Positions 6,537 to 12,861 are shown, counted from the stretch's first letter. The stretch is DNA of 12,921 nt from Rhodococcus_G sp042754225 (GCF_042754225.1 NZ_JBHZAH010000130.1:1-12921); one strand, 5' to 3'. Made by a program: numbers and translations. The notes: generated by a model not told the origin, from the letters alone.

Positions 6537-6572
6537 GTGTCGGACGTTACAACTATCCCGAACCGCGGTCAG
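6537..6572 (-). promoter_or_regulatory. Candidate leaderless promoter of the Nudix gene
   Basis: On the minus strand, CTGACC (6567-6572, one mismatch to TTGACC), a 17-base spacer, TAACGT (6544-6549, fits TANNNT) and then seven bases lead directly to the ATG at 6536. The -35 overlaps the stop codon of the ABC ATPase gene. The spacing is that of a sigma-A promoter with transcription starting at the A of the ATG. Confidence 0.55.
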
Positions 6573-7399
6573 CGGCGGTGCTGGCCGGGCAGTCGCGCCC
6601 GCCTGGCGAAGAACCGTCCGTCCACCCGATCCAGTGCGATGGACTGGCTGAACGCCTCCGTCAGATTCTCCGCGGTGATCACGTCGTCGATCAGGCCCTG
6701 CGCGACCACCTGGCCTTCCTTGAGCAGCAGCGCGTGGGTGAAGCCCGGCGGGATCTCCTCGACGTGGTGGGTGATCAGCACGGTGGCGGGCGCATCCGGA
6801 TCGGCCGCGAGGTCCGACAGCCGCGCGACGAGCTCCTCGCGACCACCGAGGTCCAGGCCGGCCGCAGGCTCGTCGAGCAGCAGGAGTTCGGGGTCGGTCA
6901 TCAGGGCCCGCGCGATGAGCACCCGCTTGCGCTCGCCCTCGGAGAGGGTGCCGTAGGTGCGATCCGCCAGGTGCTCCGCGCCGAGGCTCTCGAGCATCTC
7001 CACGGCGCGCGTGGTGTCCATCTCCTCGTACTGCTCCCGCCAGCGTCCGAGCACTGCGTAGCCGGCCGAGACGACGAGATCGCTGACCACCTCGTCGGCG
7101 GGCACCCGGTGCGCGAGCGAGGACGAGGACAACCCGATCCGGGGCCGCAGTTCGCTGACGTCGACGCGGCCCAGCGTCTCGCCGAGCAGGTTCGCGTGAC
7201 CGGAGGTCGGGTGCACCTCGGCGGCCGCGATCCGCAGCAGCGAGGTCTTGCCCGCGCCGTTGGGCCCGAGCACAACCCACCTCTCGTCGAGCTCCACCTT
7301 CCAGGTCACGGGACCGACCAGGGTGACACCGCCGCGGCGGATGAGCACGTCGTCGAAATCGATGAGCAGATCGGGATCTAGTTCGGGCACGACGCCCAT
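6569..7399 (-). CDS. ABC-type ATPase subunit, Rv3041c-like
   Basis: A 276-residue single nucleotide-binding domain with all canonical motifs: Walker A GPNGAGKT (45-52), signature LSEGE (152-156), Walker B LLLLDEP (172-178), D-loop GLDL (181-184) and switch histidine H211 in VLITHH. It has no membrane segment. The sequence around the signature (TLSEGERKRVLIARAL) and the GLDLGGREELV stretch resemble the ModF/YheS-like stand-alone ATPases and the Rv3041c family. The adjacent YczE-like gene encodes six helices but belongs to a family not known to be an ABC permease, so the transport partner, if any, is unknown. The ATG at 7399 follows the membrane protein's stop by six bases, with AGG overlapping that stop as a ribosome site. 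The two genes are probably translated from one message. Confidence 0.88.
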   Translation of the reverse strand: MGVVPELDPDLLIDFDDVLIRRGGVTLVGPVTWKVELDERWVVLGPNGAGKTSLLRIAAAEVHPTSGHANLLGETLGRVDVSELRPRIGLSSSSLAHRVPADEVVSDLVVSAGYAVLGRWREQYEEMDTTRAVEMLESLGAEHLADRTYGTLSEGERKRVLIARALMTDPELLLLDEPAAGLDLGGREELVARLSDLAADPDAPATVLITHHVEEIPPGFTHALLLKEGQVVAQGLIDDVITAENLTEAFSQSIALDRVDGRFFARRARLPGQHRR

Positions 7400-7405
7400 C
7401 TTGAC

Positions 7406-8080
7406 CTACGTGCTCGCGGCGCACGCGGCAGGACCGGCTTGCGTGTCGTCCGCCCCGGTCGGCGTGCAGGTCACCGGGCCGGCTCCGGGCTGTCCGCGAC
7501 GGGGCCCCGGCATCACGCGCATCATCAGTTGGATCAGCGGCCCAATGCCGAGCGCGTACACCACGGTGCCGACCCCGACGGTGCCGCCGAGCATCCAGCC
7601 GGTGGCGAGCACCGCCACCTCGATCCCGGTGCGGACCAACCGGACCGACAGCCCACTGCGGCCGACCAGGCCGGTCATCAGGCCGTCCCGCGGCCCCGGA
7701 CCGAGCCCGGCGCCGATGTAGAGCGCCGTCGCGAGGGCGTTGAGCACGACCGCGAACAGCATGACCGGAATCCGCGCAGCCAACGCGTCCGGCTCCGGCA
7801 ACAGGGCCAGCGAGGTGTCCACGGCCAGCGCGATCACCACGACGTTCGCGACCGTCCCGACACCCGGACGCTGACGGATCGGAATCCAGAGCACCAGGAC
7901 CGCCGCACCGGTCAACGCGGTGACGCTGCCGAAGCTCAGCGACGCGCGCTGCGCCACACCCTGGTGAAAGACGTCCCACGGGTCGAGACCGAGCCCGGCC
8001 ACGACCATGAGGGCCATCGAGAACCCGTAGAGCCACAGCCCGACGAGAAGGGCGGCGAGGCGGGGCACGAGGGTGGACAC
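7406..8080 (-). CDS. YczE/YitT-like integral membrane protein
   Basis: A 224-residue membrane protein with about six hydrophobic helices (near 7-29, 49-67, 74-94, 104-124, 146-164 and 168-190) and a polar, proline-rich C-terminal tail of some 35 residues. The motif GLGLDPWDVFHQG (29-41) after helix 1 is repeated as GLGPGPRDGLMTG (125-137) after helix 4, showing an internal duplication; this pair is the hallmark of the YczE family. The substrate is unknown for the family. The GTG at 8080 is chosen because GGAG lies 10 bases upstream and helix 1 starts immediately. An in-frame GTG at 8068 is the alternative, and a longer frame back to 8353 overlaps the TenA-like gene. A 68-base gap with direct repeats precedes it, so it may have its own control. 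It could be a later addition to the ABC ATPase unit. Confidence 0.8.
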   Translation of the reverse strand: MSTLVPRLAALLVGLWLYGFSMALMVVAGLGLDPWDVFHQGVAQRASLSFGSVTALTGAAVLVLWIPIRQRPGVGTVANVVVIALAVDTSLALLPEPDALAARIPVMLFAVVLNALATALYIGAGLGPGPRDGLMTGLVGRSGLSVRLVRTGIEVAVLATGWMLGGTVGVGTVVYALGIGPLIQLMMRVMPGPRRGQPGAGPVTCTPTGADDTQAGPAACAAST

Positions 8081-8148
8081 GGTGGCCAGTCTCCGTGACG
8101 ACTGGACCTGCAGAGAAGAGCCACTTCGCTCCCGCTGGACTGCACCGA
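8081..8148. promoter_or_regulatory. Leader with spaced direct repeats and a hairpin before the YczE-like gene
   Basis: On the plus strand CTGGACCTGCA (8102-8112) and CTGGACTGCA (8135-8144) form a near-identical direct repeat, 33 bases apart, i.e. about three helical turns. CCAGT (8085-8089) and ACTGG (8100-8104) form a 5-bp stem whose loop holds the GGAG ribosome site of the downstream gene. YczE genes are commonly paired with MocR-type (GntR/aminotransferase) regulators, some of which bind direct repeats; no such regulator is in the window. Confidence 0.4.
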
Positions 8149-8763
8149 CTAGCCCGCGCACCCGTCCCAGAACTGCACCTCGAACTCGGCAACCCGGCCG
8201 AACGCCGCCCGCTGCGCCGGTGTGGGCTCCCCCGCACCCAGCAGCTCGCCGAGGTCGGCGACGTAGTTCGCGAACGGCGGCGCGCTCCAGTTGTCGATGA
8301 AGGAGCGGTACCGCGAGTCGGCGGCCGCGGCGCGCTCGCGGACGGTCGTCCACGCGTCGAGGTACGCCTTCTCCACCCCGTAGAGCACCGCCGAGGCGAT
8401 CTCGTAGCCGTCGTGCAGGCTCGCGAGCATGAACGAGGTGTACGACACACAGCCGAGGCTGGGCCGATACCCGTCCCGGTCGAGCCCCCGTGCGTCGAGT
8501 TCGGCGCGAAACAGGCCGAGTTCCGGTGTGAGAGCGGCGATCCCGCCCGCGAGTACGTCACGGGACCGCTCGTCGGGCGCGAGGGTCAGCACGCCGGCGA
8601 GGAATCGGCGGAACTCGACCACGAACGCGTGGTCCTCGAGCAGCCAGCGGTCGAACGACTCCGCCGCGAGCGTCCCGTCGGCGGTGGCCAGGACGAAGGG
8701 GTGCTCGGCGAGCTGCCGCCAGCGGTCGGCCTCGCCGTCGACCAGCGCGCGTGCCCGGCTCAT
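8149..8763 (-). CDS. TenA-family protein lacking the catalytic cysteine (TenA_E-like)
   Basis: A 204-residue all-helical TenA/THI-4 family protein, probably cytosolic. The family motif EDHAFVVEFRRF (43-54) keeps the acidic pyrimidine contact (D44), and the C-terminal EFEVQFWD (193-200) keeps the glutamate position. The segment that holds the nucleophilic cysteine in classical TenA reads AVLYGVEKAYLDAW (125-138), with no cysteine, as in the TenA_E subgroup studied in plants. Those proteins act on formylaminopyrimidine and aminopyrimidine in salvage of degraded thiamine. The ATG at 8763 overlaps the TGA of the upstream tenA (ATGA, 8760-8763), so translation is coupled. It is the last gene of the riboswitch-controlled operon. 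The paralogues are diverged, so this is not a recent tandem duplication. The exact substrate is inferred. Confidence 0.8.
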   Translation of the reverse strand: MSRARALVDGEADRWRQLAEHPFVLATADGTLAAESFDRWLLEDHAFVVEFRRFLAGVLTLAPDERSRDVLAGGIAALTPELGLFRAELDARGLDRDGYRPSLGCVSYTSFMLASLHDGYEIASAVLYGVEKAYLDAWTTVRERAAAADSRYRSFIDNWSAPPFANYVADLGELLGAGEPTPAQRAAFGRVAEFEVQFWDGCAG

Positions 8764-9365
8764 CGCGCGTCCCAGAACGCGAGCTCGTGACGCATCGCCG
8801 ATATGAAGGCCGCCTCGGCGACCGCCGGATCGGGGTCGGCCTCGTCGAGCATCGCCGCACACCGGTCGGCGAGCGCCGCGAAACCCGGATCCGCGTAGGT
8901 GTCGACCCAGCGGCGGTAGCGGGGGTCGGCGGGCGGGTTCTCCGCCAGCGCGATACCGAGCTGCGAGTACCCCCACATGCACGGCAGCAACGCAGCCAGC
9001 CCGCGACCGTAGTCGGACGCCGCGTCGAGCAGGAAGCCCGTGTAGGCCTCGCACTGGGTACTCTTGACCGCGGAGTCGAACTGCGCGCCGAAGGGTTCGG
9101 ACAGCTCGCGGTGCAGGCTCAGCTCCTCGTGCAGGGTCGAGTGCGCGAGATCCACCAGGTACCCGAGGTGGCCGTCGGGCGCCTGCCAGGCCAGCCGCGC
9201 GAACACCCGGGTGTAGTCGAGCAGGTACAGGTAGTCCTGCTCGAGCCAGCCGCGGAACACCGCCGGGTCGAGGTCGCCCCGCGCGATCCCGGCGACGGTG
9301 GGATGCGCGAGCTGCTGCGCGAGCAGCGGCCGGCCGAGCTCCTGCAGTCGGGTCGAGAGACTCAC
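8760..9365 (-). CDS. tenA: TenA, aminopyrimidine aminohydrolase (TenA_C type)
   Basis: A 201-residue classical TenA. It hydrolyses 4-amino-5-aminomethyl-2-methylpyrimidine, a breakdown product of thiamine, to hydroxymethylpyrimidine (HMP), and can act as a thiaminase II. The signature EQDYLYLLDYTRVFA (42-56) carries D44 and Y47, Y108 lies in EAYTGFLL, the nucleophile C129 is in LLPCMWGY (126-133) and E194 is in HELAFW; all match the active-site set of the Bacillus subtilis enzyme. The start is the GTG at 9365: AGGGGG lies seven bases upstream (9373-9378), and the GTG overlaps the stop of the permease gene (GTGA, 9362-9365). It ends in an ATGA overlap with the second TenA. The TPP riboswitch ahead of the permease should therefore also control this gene. 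Confidence 0.92.
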   Translation of the reverse strand: MSLSTRLQELGRPLLAQQLAHPTVAGIARGDLDPAVFRGWLEQDYLYLLDYTRVFARLAWQAPDGHLGYLVDLAHSTLHEELSLHRELSEPFGAQFDSAVKSTQCEAYTGFLLDAASDYGRGLAALLPCMWGYSQLGIALAENPPADPRYRRWVDTYADPGFAALADRCAAMLDEADPDPAVAEAAFISAMRHELAFWDAR

Positions 9366-10723
9366 GCCCGCGCCCCCTTTCGGGCACCGATGAGGCCGAT
9401 CAGCGCGGTGAGGACGCCGGCCACAACGAGCGAGGCCAGCGACGCCGACCAACCAGCAGACGAAATCCCCAGCGAGGACTGCAGATTCGTCCACCATTGC
9501 GTCCATCCCGCACCGAATCCGGTGAAGTAGGTCGGCGTGACGAGCTGATACACCACGAACCCGACCGCCCAGGGCAGCAGCATCCCCCACCGCGAGGGCG
9601 CCGACTCGGACACGTCCCAGACACCCCGCTTGATCAGGTAGAACGAGACCAGGAAGGTCGCGGTCAGCGGCACGAAGACGGCACCGATCAGGAACAGGAA
9701 CGGCTCGTAGCTGTAGGCGTCCACGCTCAGCGCCAGCAGGGTCGCGACGGCGCCCACCCCGACGACCAGGTAGCGGCGGTCCAGCGAGGGCCGCAGGTTC
9801 TGCGCACTGATCGCGGTCGAGTAGATGTTGGCGAACGCCTCGTCCATCTCGTCGGCGACCAGGATCAGCAGCGCGACACCGGCGAGCGGGAGCACGAGCA
9901 GGCTGCCGATGATGTCGAATCCGGGCTCGAGGCCGAACGCGACGAAGGCCAGCACACCGAGCGCGAAGAACGCCACGGTCGCCCCGCCGTATCCGATCGT
10001 GGCGCCGAGGAAGGCGGCCCGCGGCGAGCGGGAGTGCCGGGCGTAGTCGGCGGCCAGCGGAACCCAGGAGATCGGCATCGCGATCACCAGGTCCACGCTG
10101 GTCCAGAATCCGGAGAAGTTGCCGTCGGTGAGCGAGGGCAGATCCTTCATCAGCACGTTCACGAGCAGGTACACCGTCGAGCCGATCGCTGCCCACACCG
10201 CATACCTGGCGAGGATGTGCACGACCTTGAGCGGTCGCAGCGCCATCAGCGTGGCGAGTACACCCGCCACGAGGACGAACGGCCAGCGCTGCCACCCGGT
10301 CAGGCGGGCAGCGGCCTCCGCCATGACGAACACCTCGAAGGTCGCCCAGCCGACGCACTGGACGAGGTTCAGGACCGTCGGCAGCGCGGACAGCTTGCTG
10401 CCGAGCAGTCCACGCATCATCACCATCGCGGGTGCGCCGACGGATGCGCCGGCGGACGCGGTCAGACCGAGCAGCGTCGAACCGATCAGGGCGCCGACGA
10501 CCACCGCGAGCAGGGTCGCCAGCAACGACTGCCCCTGCAGCACTGTGTAGGTCGCCGCGACCGGCAGCAGCAGCGAGATGCCGAGATTCCCCCACAGACC
10601 GATCTGGGCCCCGAGGCCCAGAGTGCGCGTGGGGTTCTCGTCGAGAGTGAAGGACGGCTCCGAGGACTCGACGGAAACCGGACCCGGGGACGGGTCCCCG
10701 GATTGTGAACGCACAACAGACAA
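9362..10723 (-). CDS. cytX: CytX-type NCS1 permease, probable thiamine-pyrimidine (HMP) importer
   Basis: A 453-residue integral membrane protein of the nucleobase:cation symporter-1 family with about 12 hydrophobic segments from residue 36 to 447. Family features include LGLGAQIGLWGNLGIS (35-50), GWATFEVFVMAEAA (125-138) and ADYARHSRSP (225-234). Its place directly behind a TPP riboswitch and before two tenA genes assigns it to the CytX subgroup, predicted to take up HMP or a related pyrimidine, rather than cytosine or allantoin. A Ser/Pro-rich N-terminal tail of about 35 residues precedes the first helix. The start is TTG at 10723: AGGGAG, the 3' end of the riboswitch, lies seven bases upstream. 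An in-frame GTG at 10714 would be 16 bases away and is less likely. A perfect 8-bp hairpin occurs in the early codons. Confidence 0.88.
   Translation of the reverse strand: MSVVRSQSGDPSPGPVSVESSEPSFTLDENPTRTLGLGAQIGLWGNLGISLLLPVAATYTVLQGQSLLATLLAVVVGALIGSTLLGLTASAGASVGAPAMVMMRGLLGSKLSALPTVLNLVQCVGWATFEVFVMAEAAARLTGWQRWPFVLVAGVLATLMALRPLKVVHILARYAVWAAIGSTVYLLVNVLMKDLPSLTDGNFSGFWTSVDLVIAMPISWVPLAADYARHSRSPRAAFLGATIGYGGATVAFFALGVLAFVAFGLEPGFDIIGSLLVLPLAGVALLILVADEMDEAFANIYSTAISAQNLRPSLDRRYLVVGVGAVATLLALSVDAYSYEPFLFLIGAVFVPLTATFLVSFYLIKRGVWDVSESAPSRWGMLLPWAVGFVVYQLVTPTYFTGFGAGWTQWWTNLQSSLGISSAGWSASLASLVVAGVLTALIGLIGARKGARA
10684..10701 (-). repeat. Perfect 8-bp inverted repeat in the first codons of cytX
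   Basis: CCGGGGAC (10684-10691) and GTCCCCGG (10694-10701) are exact reverse complements around GG. In the cytX transcript this gives a very GC-rich hairpin starting about 22 bases after the TTG start, within codons 8-13. No U-tract follows, so it is not a classical terminator. It may merely encode GDPSPG, or may pause RNA polymerase or ribosomes just behind the riboswitch. Confidence 0.45.
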
Positions 10724-10726
10724 CGC

Positions 10727-10822
10727 GCTGCTCCCTACGCCGGAATGACCCGGATCAGGTGTGACGGTCGGAGCAGCCGTGCTCCCTCTCAGCCCTACGA
10801 CGCCAGGGCTCCCGTGCTGGAC
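10727..10822 (-). ncRNA. TPP (THI-box) riboswitch
   Basis: Read on the minus strand, the leader has the conserved elements of the thiamine pyrophosphate riboswitch in order. ACGG at the P2 5' strand comes first, then a P3 stem (GCCCT/AGGGC) followed by CTGAGA, and an accessory hairpin GGAGCA-CGGC-TGCTCC (10770-10785). Next are the P2 3' strand CCGT, the sensor arm ACCTGATCCGGGTCATTCCG and the terminal GGCGTAGGGA. TPP binding should fold the aptamer and repress the downstream cytX-tenA-tenA genes. The terminal AGGGAG is also the Shine-Dalgarno of cytX, so control is likely at translation initiation by occluding this site in the P1/P2 junction. No intrinsic terminator lies between the aptamer and the start codon. 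Confidence 0.93.
10729..10736 (-). promoter_or_regulatory. Shine-Dalgarno of cytX inside the riboswitch 3' end
   Basis: AGGGAGCA on the minus strand includes the conserved riboswitch tail GTAGGGA and places AGGGAG seven bases before the TTG at 10723. It decides the TTG start over the downstream GTG. The same eight bases occur at 10780-10787 in the accessory hairpin of the aptamer. Confidence 0.75.
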
Positions 10823-10828
10823 GCGCTC

Positions 10829-10857
10829 ACCTTAGGCCGATTCCGCCGTCAATCCAA
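10829..10857 (-). promoter_or_regulatory. Probable promoter of the TPP-riboswitch operon
   Basis: On the minus strand, TTGGAT (10852-10857), a 17-base spacer and TAAGGT (10829-10834, fits TANNNT) form a sigma-A type promoter. Initiation about seven bases on (10820-10823) would begin the RNA almost exactly at the 5' side of the aptamer. The -35 overlaps the last codons of the PTH2-domain gene, whose TGA is at 10849-10851. Confidence 0.6.
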
Positions 10858-11637
10858 GCTGCCGGTCGACCCGGGCAGCCTCGCAGCCACGGTCGTCGAA
10901 CCCGGGGCCACCTCGGTGAAGCCGGCGTCGCGCACCGCGACCGCTCGACCCGCCGCCAGCTCGCCGACGAGCGCGGACCACCGGTCCGGCTCGGCGTCGC
11001 GCACGGCGCACCGGAAGTCGTCGCGGGCCCACTGCCAGGCCTGCTCTGCGGTCATCGCGCCCGCGAGAATCATGGCCGCGTGTCCGACCTGCGCAGCGGC
11101 CTTGCCGACGGTCATGCCGAGCGAGCCGTCGATCCACAGGACGACGGTCCCGTCGTCGGGGTCGCCGGGCCGGTCGTGGTCCAGGTCGGTGCCGCCGATC
11201 TGCAGCTTGCGAATTCGGGCGTCGAGCGCGCCGACCGGTCCCGGCACCAGTGCACGGGCCTGCGCCCCACCCACCTCGGCGGTGACGCCGTCCACCGACT
11301 GCGCCGCCAGCCACTGGGCGCCCCGGGCCCGGCGCGCGACCTTGCGGATACGCGCGCCGGTCCAGGCTCGGTAGTCGGCGCTCCACGGGCCGGGCTCGCC
11401 GTCCGCACCGGCGCCGACCCGCTCGTCGAGGCACAACGCGACCGTCGCCGTCGCGGCGGCCGCCAGCAGCGCACTGCGGGCCGGCGGGTCGGCCTTGGGA
11501 ATGTGCAACACCAGCGGCATCGCGAGCACGAGGGACGGGTCGTCGGGGTCCGGGCGGTCGCCATAACCGGCCGCCAGCACCGCGTGGCGGGCCCGGAAAC
11601 CGGCATCGAGATCGGCTTCCGGAACCCCTTGTGTCAC
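10849..11637 (-). CDS. Protein with C-terminal peptidyl-tRNA hydrolase 2 (PTH2) domain
   Basis: A 262-residue cytosolic protein. The C-terminal domain (about 163-262) has the PTH2 fold signature: GMTVGKAAAQVGHAAM (174-189), with the conserved GK and GH, and DAGFTEVAPGSTTVAARLPG (237-256), close to the terminal consensus of archaeal/eukaryotic peptidyl-tRNA hydrolase 2. PTH2 enzymes release peptides from stalled peptidyl-tRNA. The N-terminal 160 residues (including PLVLHIPKADPPARSALLAAAA) are not part of the minimal enzyme and I do not recognise them; they could be a diverged second domain. Bacteria normally rely on the unrelated Pth1, so this is an accessory enzyme or a regulatory relative. 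The GTG at 11637 overlaps the TGA of serB (GTGA, 11634-11637), so the gene is translationally coupled to serB. The longer open frame upstream is the shadow of serB. Confidence 0.82.
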   Translation of the reverse strand: MTQGVPEADLDAGFRARHAVLAAGYGDRPDPDDPSLVLAMPLVLHIPKADPPARSALLAAAATATVALCLDERVGAGADGEPGPWSADYRAWTGARIRKVARRARGAQWLAAQSVDGVTAEVGGAQARALVPGPVGALDARIRKLQIGGTDLDHDRPGDPDDGTVVLWIDGSLGMTVGKAAAQVGHAAMILAGAMTAEQAWQWARDDFRCAVRDAEPDRWSALVGELAAGRAVAVRDAGFTEVAPGSTTVAARLPGSTGSLD

Positions 11638-12854
11638 AGCGGAACCCGACGTACCAGACCGTCGACTGCGTCGGCCGCCTCCACCTCGTCCCGGGTCACC
11701 CCGAGTACGAAGAGGACCGCGTCGAGGAACGGGTGGGACAGGGCGGTGTCGGCCACCTCCCGCAGGGCGGGCTTCGCGTTGAACGCCACGCCGAGGCCCG
11801 CAGCGTTGAGCATGTCGATGTCGTTGGCGCCGTCGCCGACCGCGACGGTCTGCTCCATCGGCACCCCGACCTGGGCGGCGAACTTGCGCAGCGCCACCGC
11901 CTTCGCGGCCCGGTCGACGACCGCTCCGATCACCCGTCCGGTGAGCTTGCCGTCCACCACCTCGAGCGTGTTCGCCTCGACGAAGTCCAGCTCCAGGTCG
12001 TGCGCGAGCCCCTCGATGACCTGACGGAAGCCGCCGGAGACGACCCCGCAGTGGAAGCCGAGCCGGCGCAGGGTGCGAATGGTGGTGCGGGCGCCCGGGG
12101 TCAGCTCGAGGTCGCGGCCGACCTCGTCGATGACAGAGGCGTCGAGTCCGGCCAGCACCGCGACGCGCTGGTGCAGGGACTCGGTGAAGTCGATCTCCCC
12201 GCGCATCGCCGACTCGGTGACCGCGCGGACCTCGTCCTCCTTGCCCGCGCGGGCCGCGAGCATCTCGATGACCTCGCCCTGCACCAGCGTCGAGTCCACG
12301 TCGAACACGATGAGCCGCTTGGCGCGCCGGGCCAGGCCGGCGCGCTCGACGGCGATGTCCACGCTCTCCTCGACCGCGACCTCCGCGAGCGCGGTACGCA
12401 GCGCACCGTTGGCGTCCGCTCCGGTGTCGGCGGCGGTCACCATGAGTTCGAGCCCGGTGAGCGGGTAGTCCGCGATGCCGCGGATGGAGTCGATGTTCGC
12501 GCCCTGTTTGGCCAGTTCCCGGGCGATCTGCCGCAATGCGCGGGCGGTCACCGGGCTGCCGAGCACGACGACGGCGTGAGTGGACGGGGCGGGCTTGGCA
12601 CCGGCGTCGGAACCGATCTCGACGTCGACCGACATCCCGACGGTCGCCATCGCGTCCTCGAGTGCCTCCTGCAGCGCCTCCGGGTCCGACGGGCAGGACA
12701 CCAGCACGCCGAGCGTGAGGCGCCCCCGGATCACCACCTGCTCGACGTCGAGCAGGCTCACGCCGTGCCGCGCGAGCGCCGCCAGCAGAACCGAGGTGAC
12801 GCCGGGACGATCCGGACCCGTCACCGTGACCAGGACCGTGGTGTCTGAACCCAC
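11634..12854 (-). CDS. serB: Phosphoserine phosphatase SerB with tandem ACT domains (SerB2-like)
   Basis: A 406-residue HAD-superfamily enzyme that performs the last step of serine synthesis, phosphoserine to serine plus phosphate. Two ACT regulatory domains (about 5-80 and 92-165) precede the phosphatase domain, the architecture of mycobacterial SerB2 (Rv3042c) of nearly equal length. HAD motifs are intact: motif I VFDVDSTL with nucleophile D185 and D187, motif II VVSGGF with S273, motif III K318 in RAAKAV, and motif IV GDGANDIDML with D341 and D345. GPDRPGV (13-19) is the ligand-binding loop of ACT1. The mycobacterial enzyme is inhibited by serine through its ACT domains, so similar feedback is likely. 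The start is the GTG at 12854, with an excellent GGAGGGAG seven bases upstream. The gene overlaps the PTH2-domain gene by four bases. Confidence 0.96.
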   Translation of the reverse strand: MGSDTTVLVTVTGPDRPGVTSVLLAALARHGVSLLDVEQVVIRGRLTLGVLVSCPSDPEALQEALEDAMATVGMSVDVEIGSDAGAKPAPSTHAVVVLGSPVTARALRQIARELAKQGANIDSIRGIADYPLTGLELMVTAADTGADANGALRTALAEVAVEESVDIAVERAGLARRAKRLIVFDVDSTLVQGEVIEMLAARAGKEDEVRAVTESAMRGEIDFTESLHQRVAVLAGLDASVIDEVGRDLELTPGARTTIRTLRRLGFHCGVVSGGFRQVIEGLAHDLELDFVEANTLEVVDGKLTGRVIGAVVDRAAKAVALRKFAAQVGVPMEQTVAVGDGANDIDMLNAAGLGVAFNAKPALREVADTALSHPFLDAVLFVLGVTRDEVEAADAVDGLVRRVPL

Positions 12855-12861
12855 CGAGAAA

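Noticed and set aside
6569..8080. ABC ATPase plus YczE protein as a two-component ABC exporter
   Set aside because: The YczE fold with duplicated GLGxxPxD motifs is not a known ABC permease. Adjacency and a 6-base gap alone do not establish a transporter.
7406..8353. A start for the YczE-like protein at 8353, inside the TenA-like gene
   Set aside because: The extra residues are hydrophilic, overlap another gene by 200 bases and would precede the first helix without reason; GTG 8080 has an SD.
5724..8561. A 945-codon open frame on the minus strand spanning several genes
   Set aside because: Only its last 270 codons (Nudix) are coding. Upstream of that it runs in the wrong frame through the ABC ATPase, YczE and TenA-like genes, with low-complexity Arg/Ala/Gly-rich translation typical of GC-rich shadows.
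8760..10595. A 611-codon open frame on the minus strand
   Set aside because: Its last 201 codons are tenA. The rest is an out-of-frame shadow of the cytX permease gene with Arg-rich translation.
10724..10728. An intrinsic terminator between the TPP aptamer and cytX
   Set aside because: Only a few bases separate the aptamer tail from the TTG and no T-run is present; translational control fits better.
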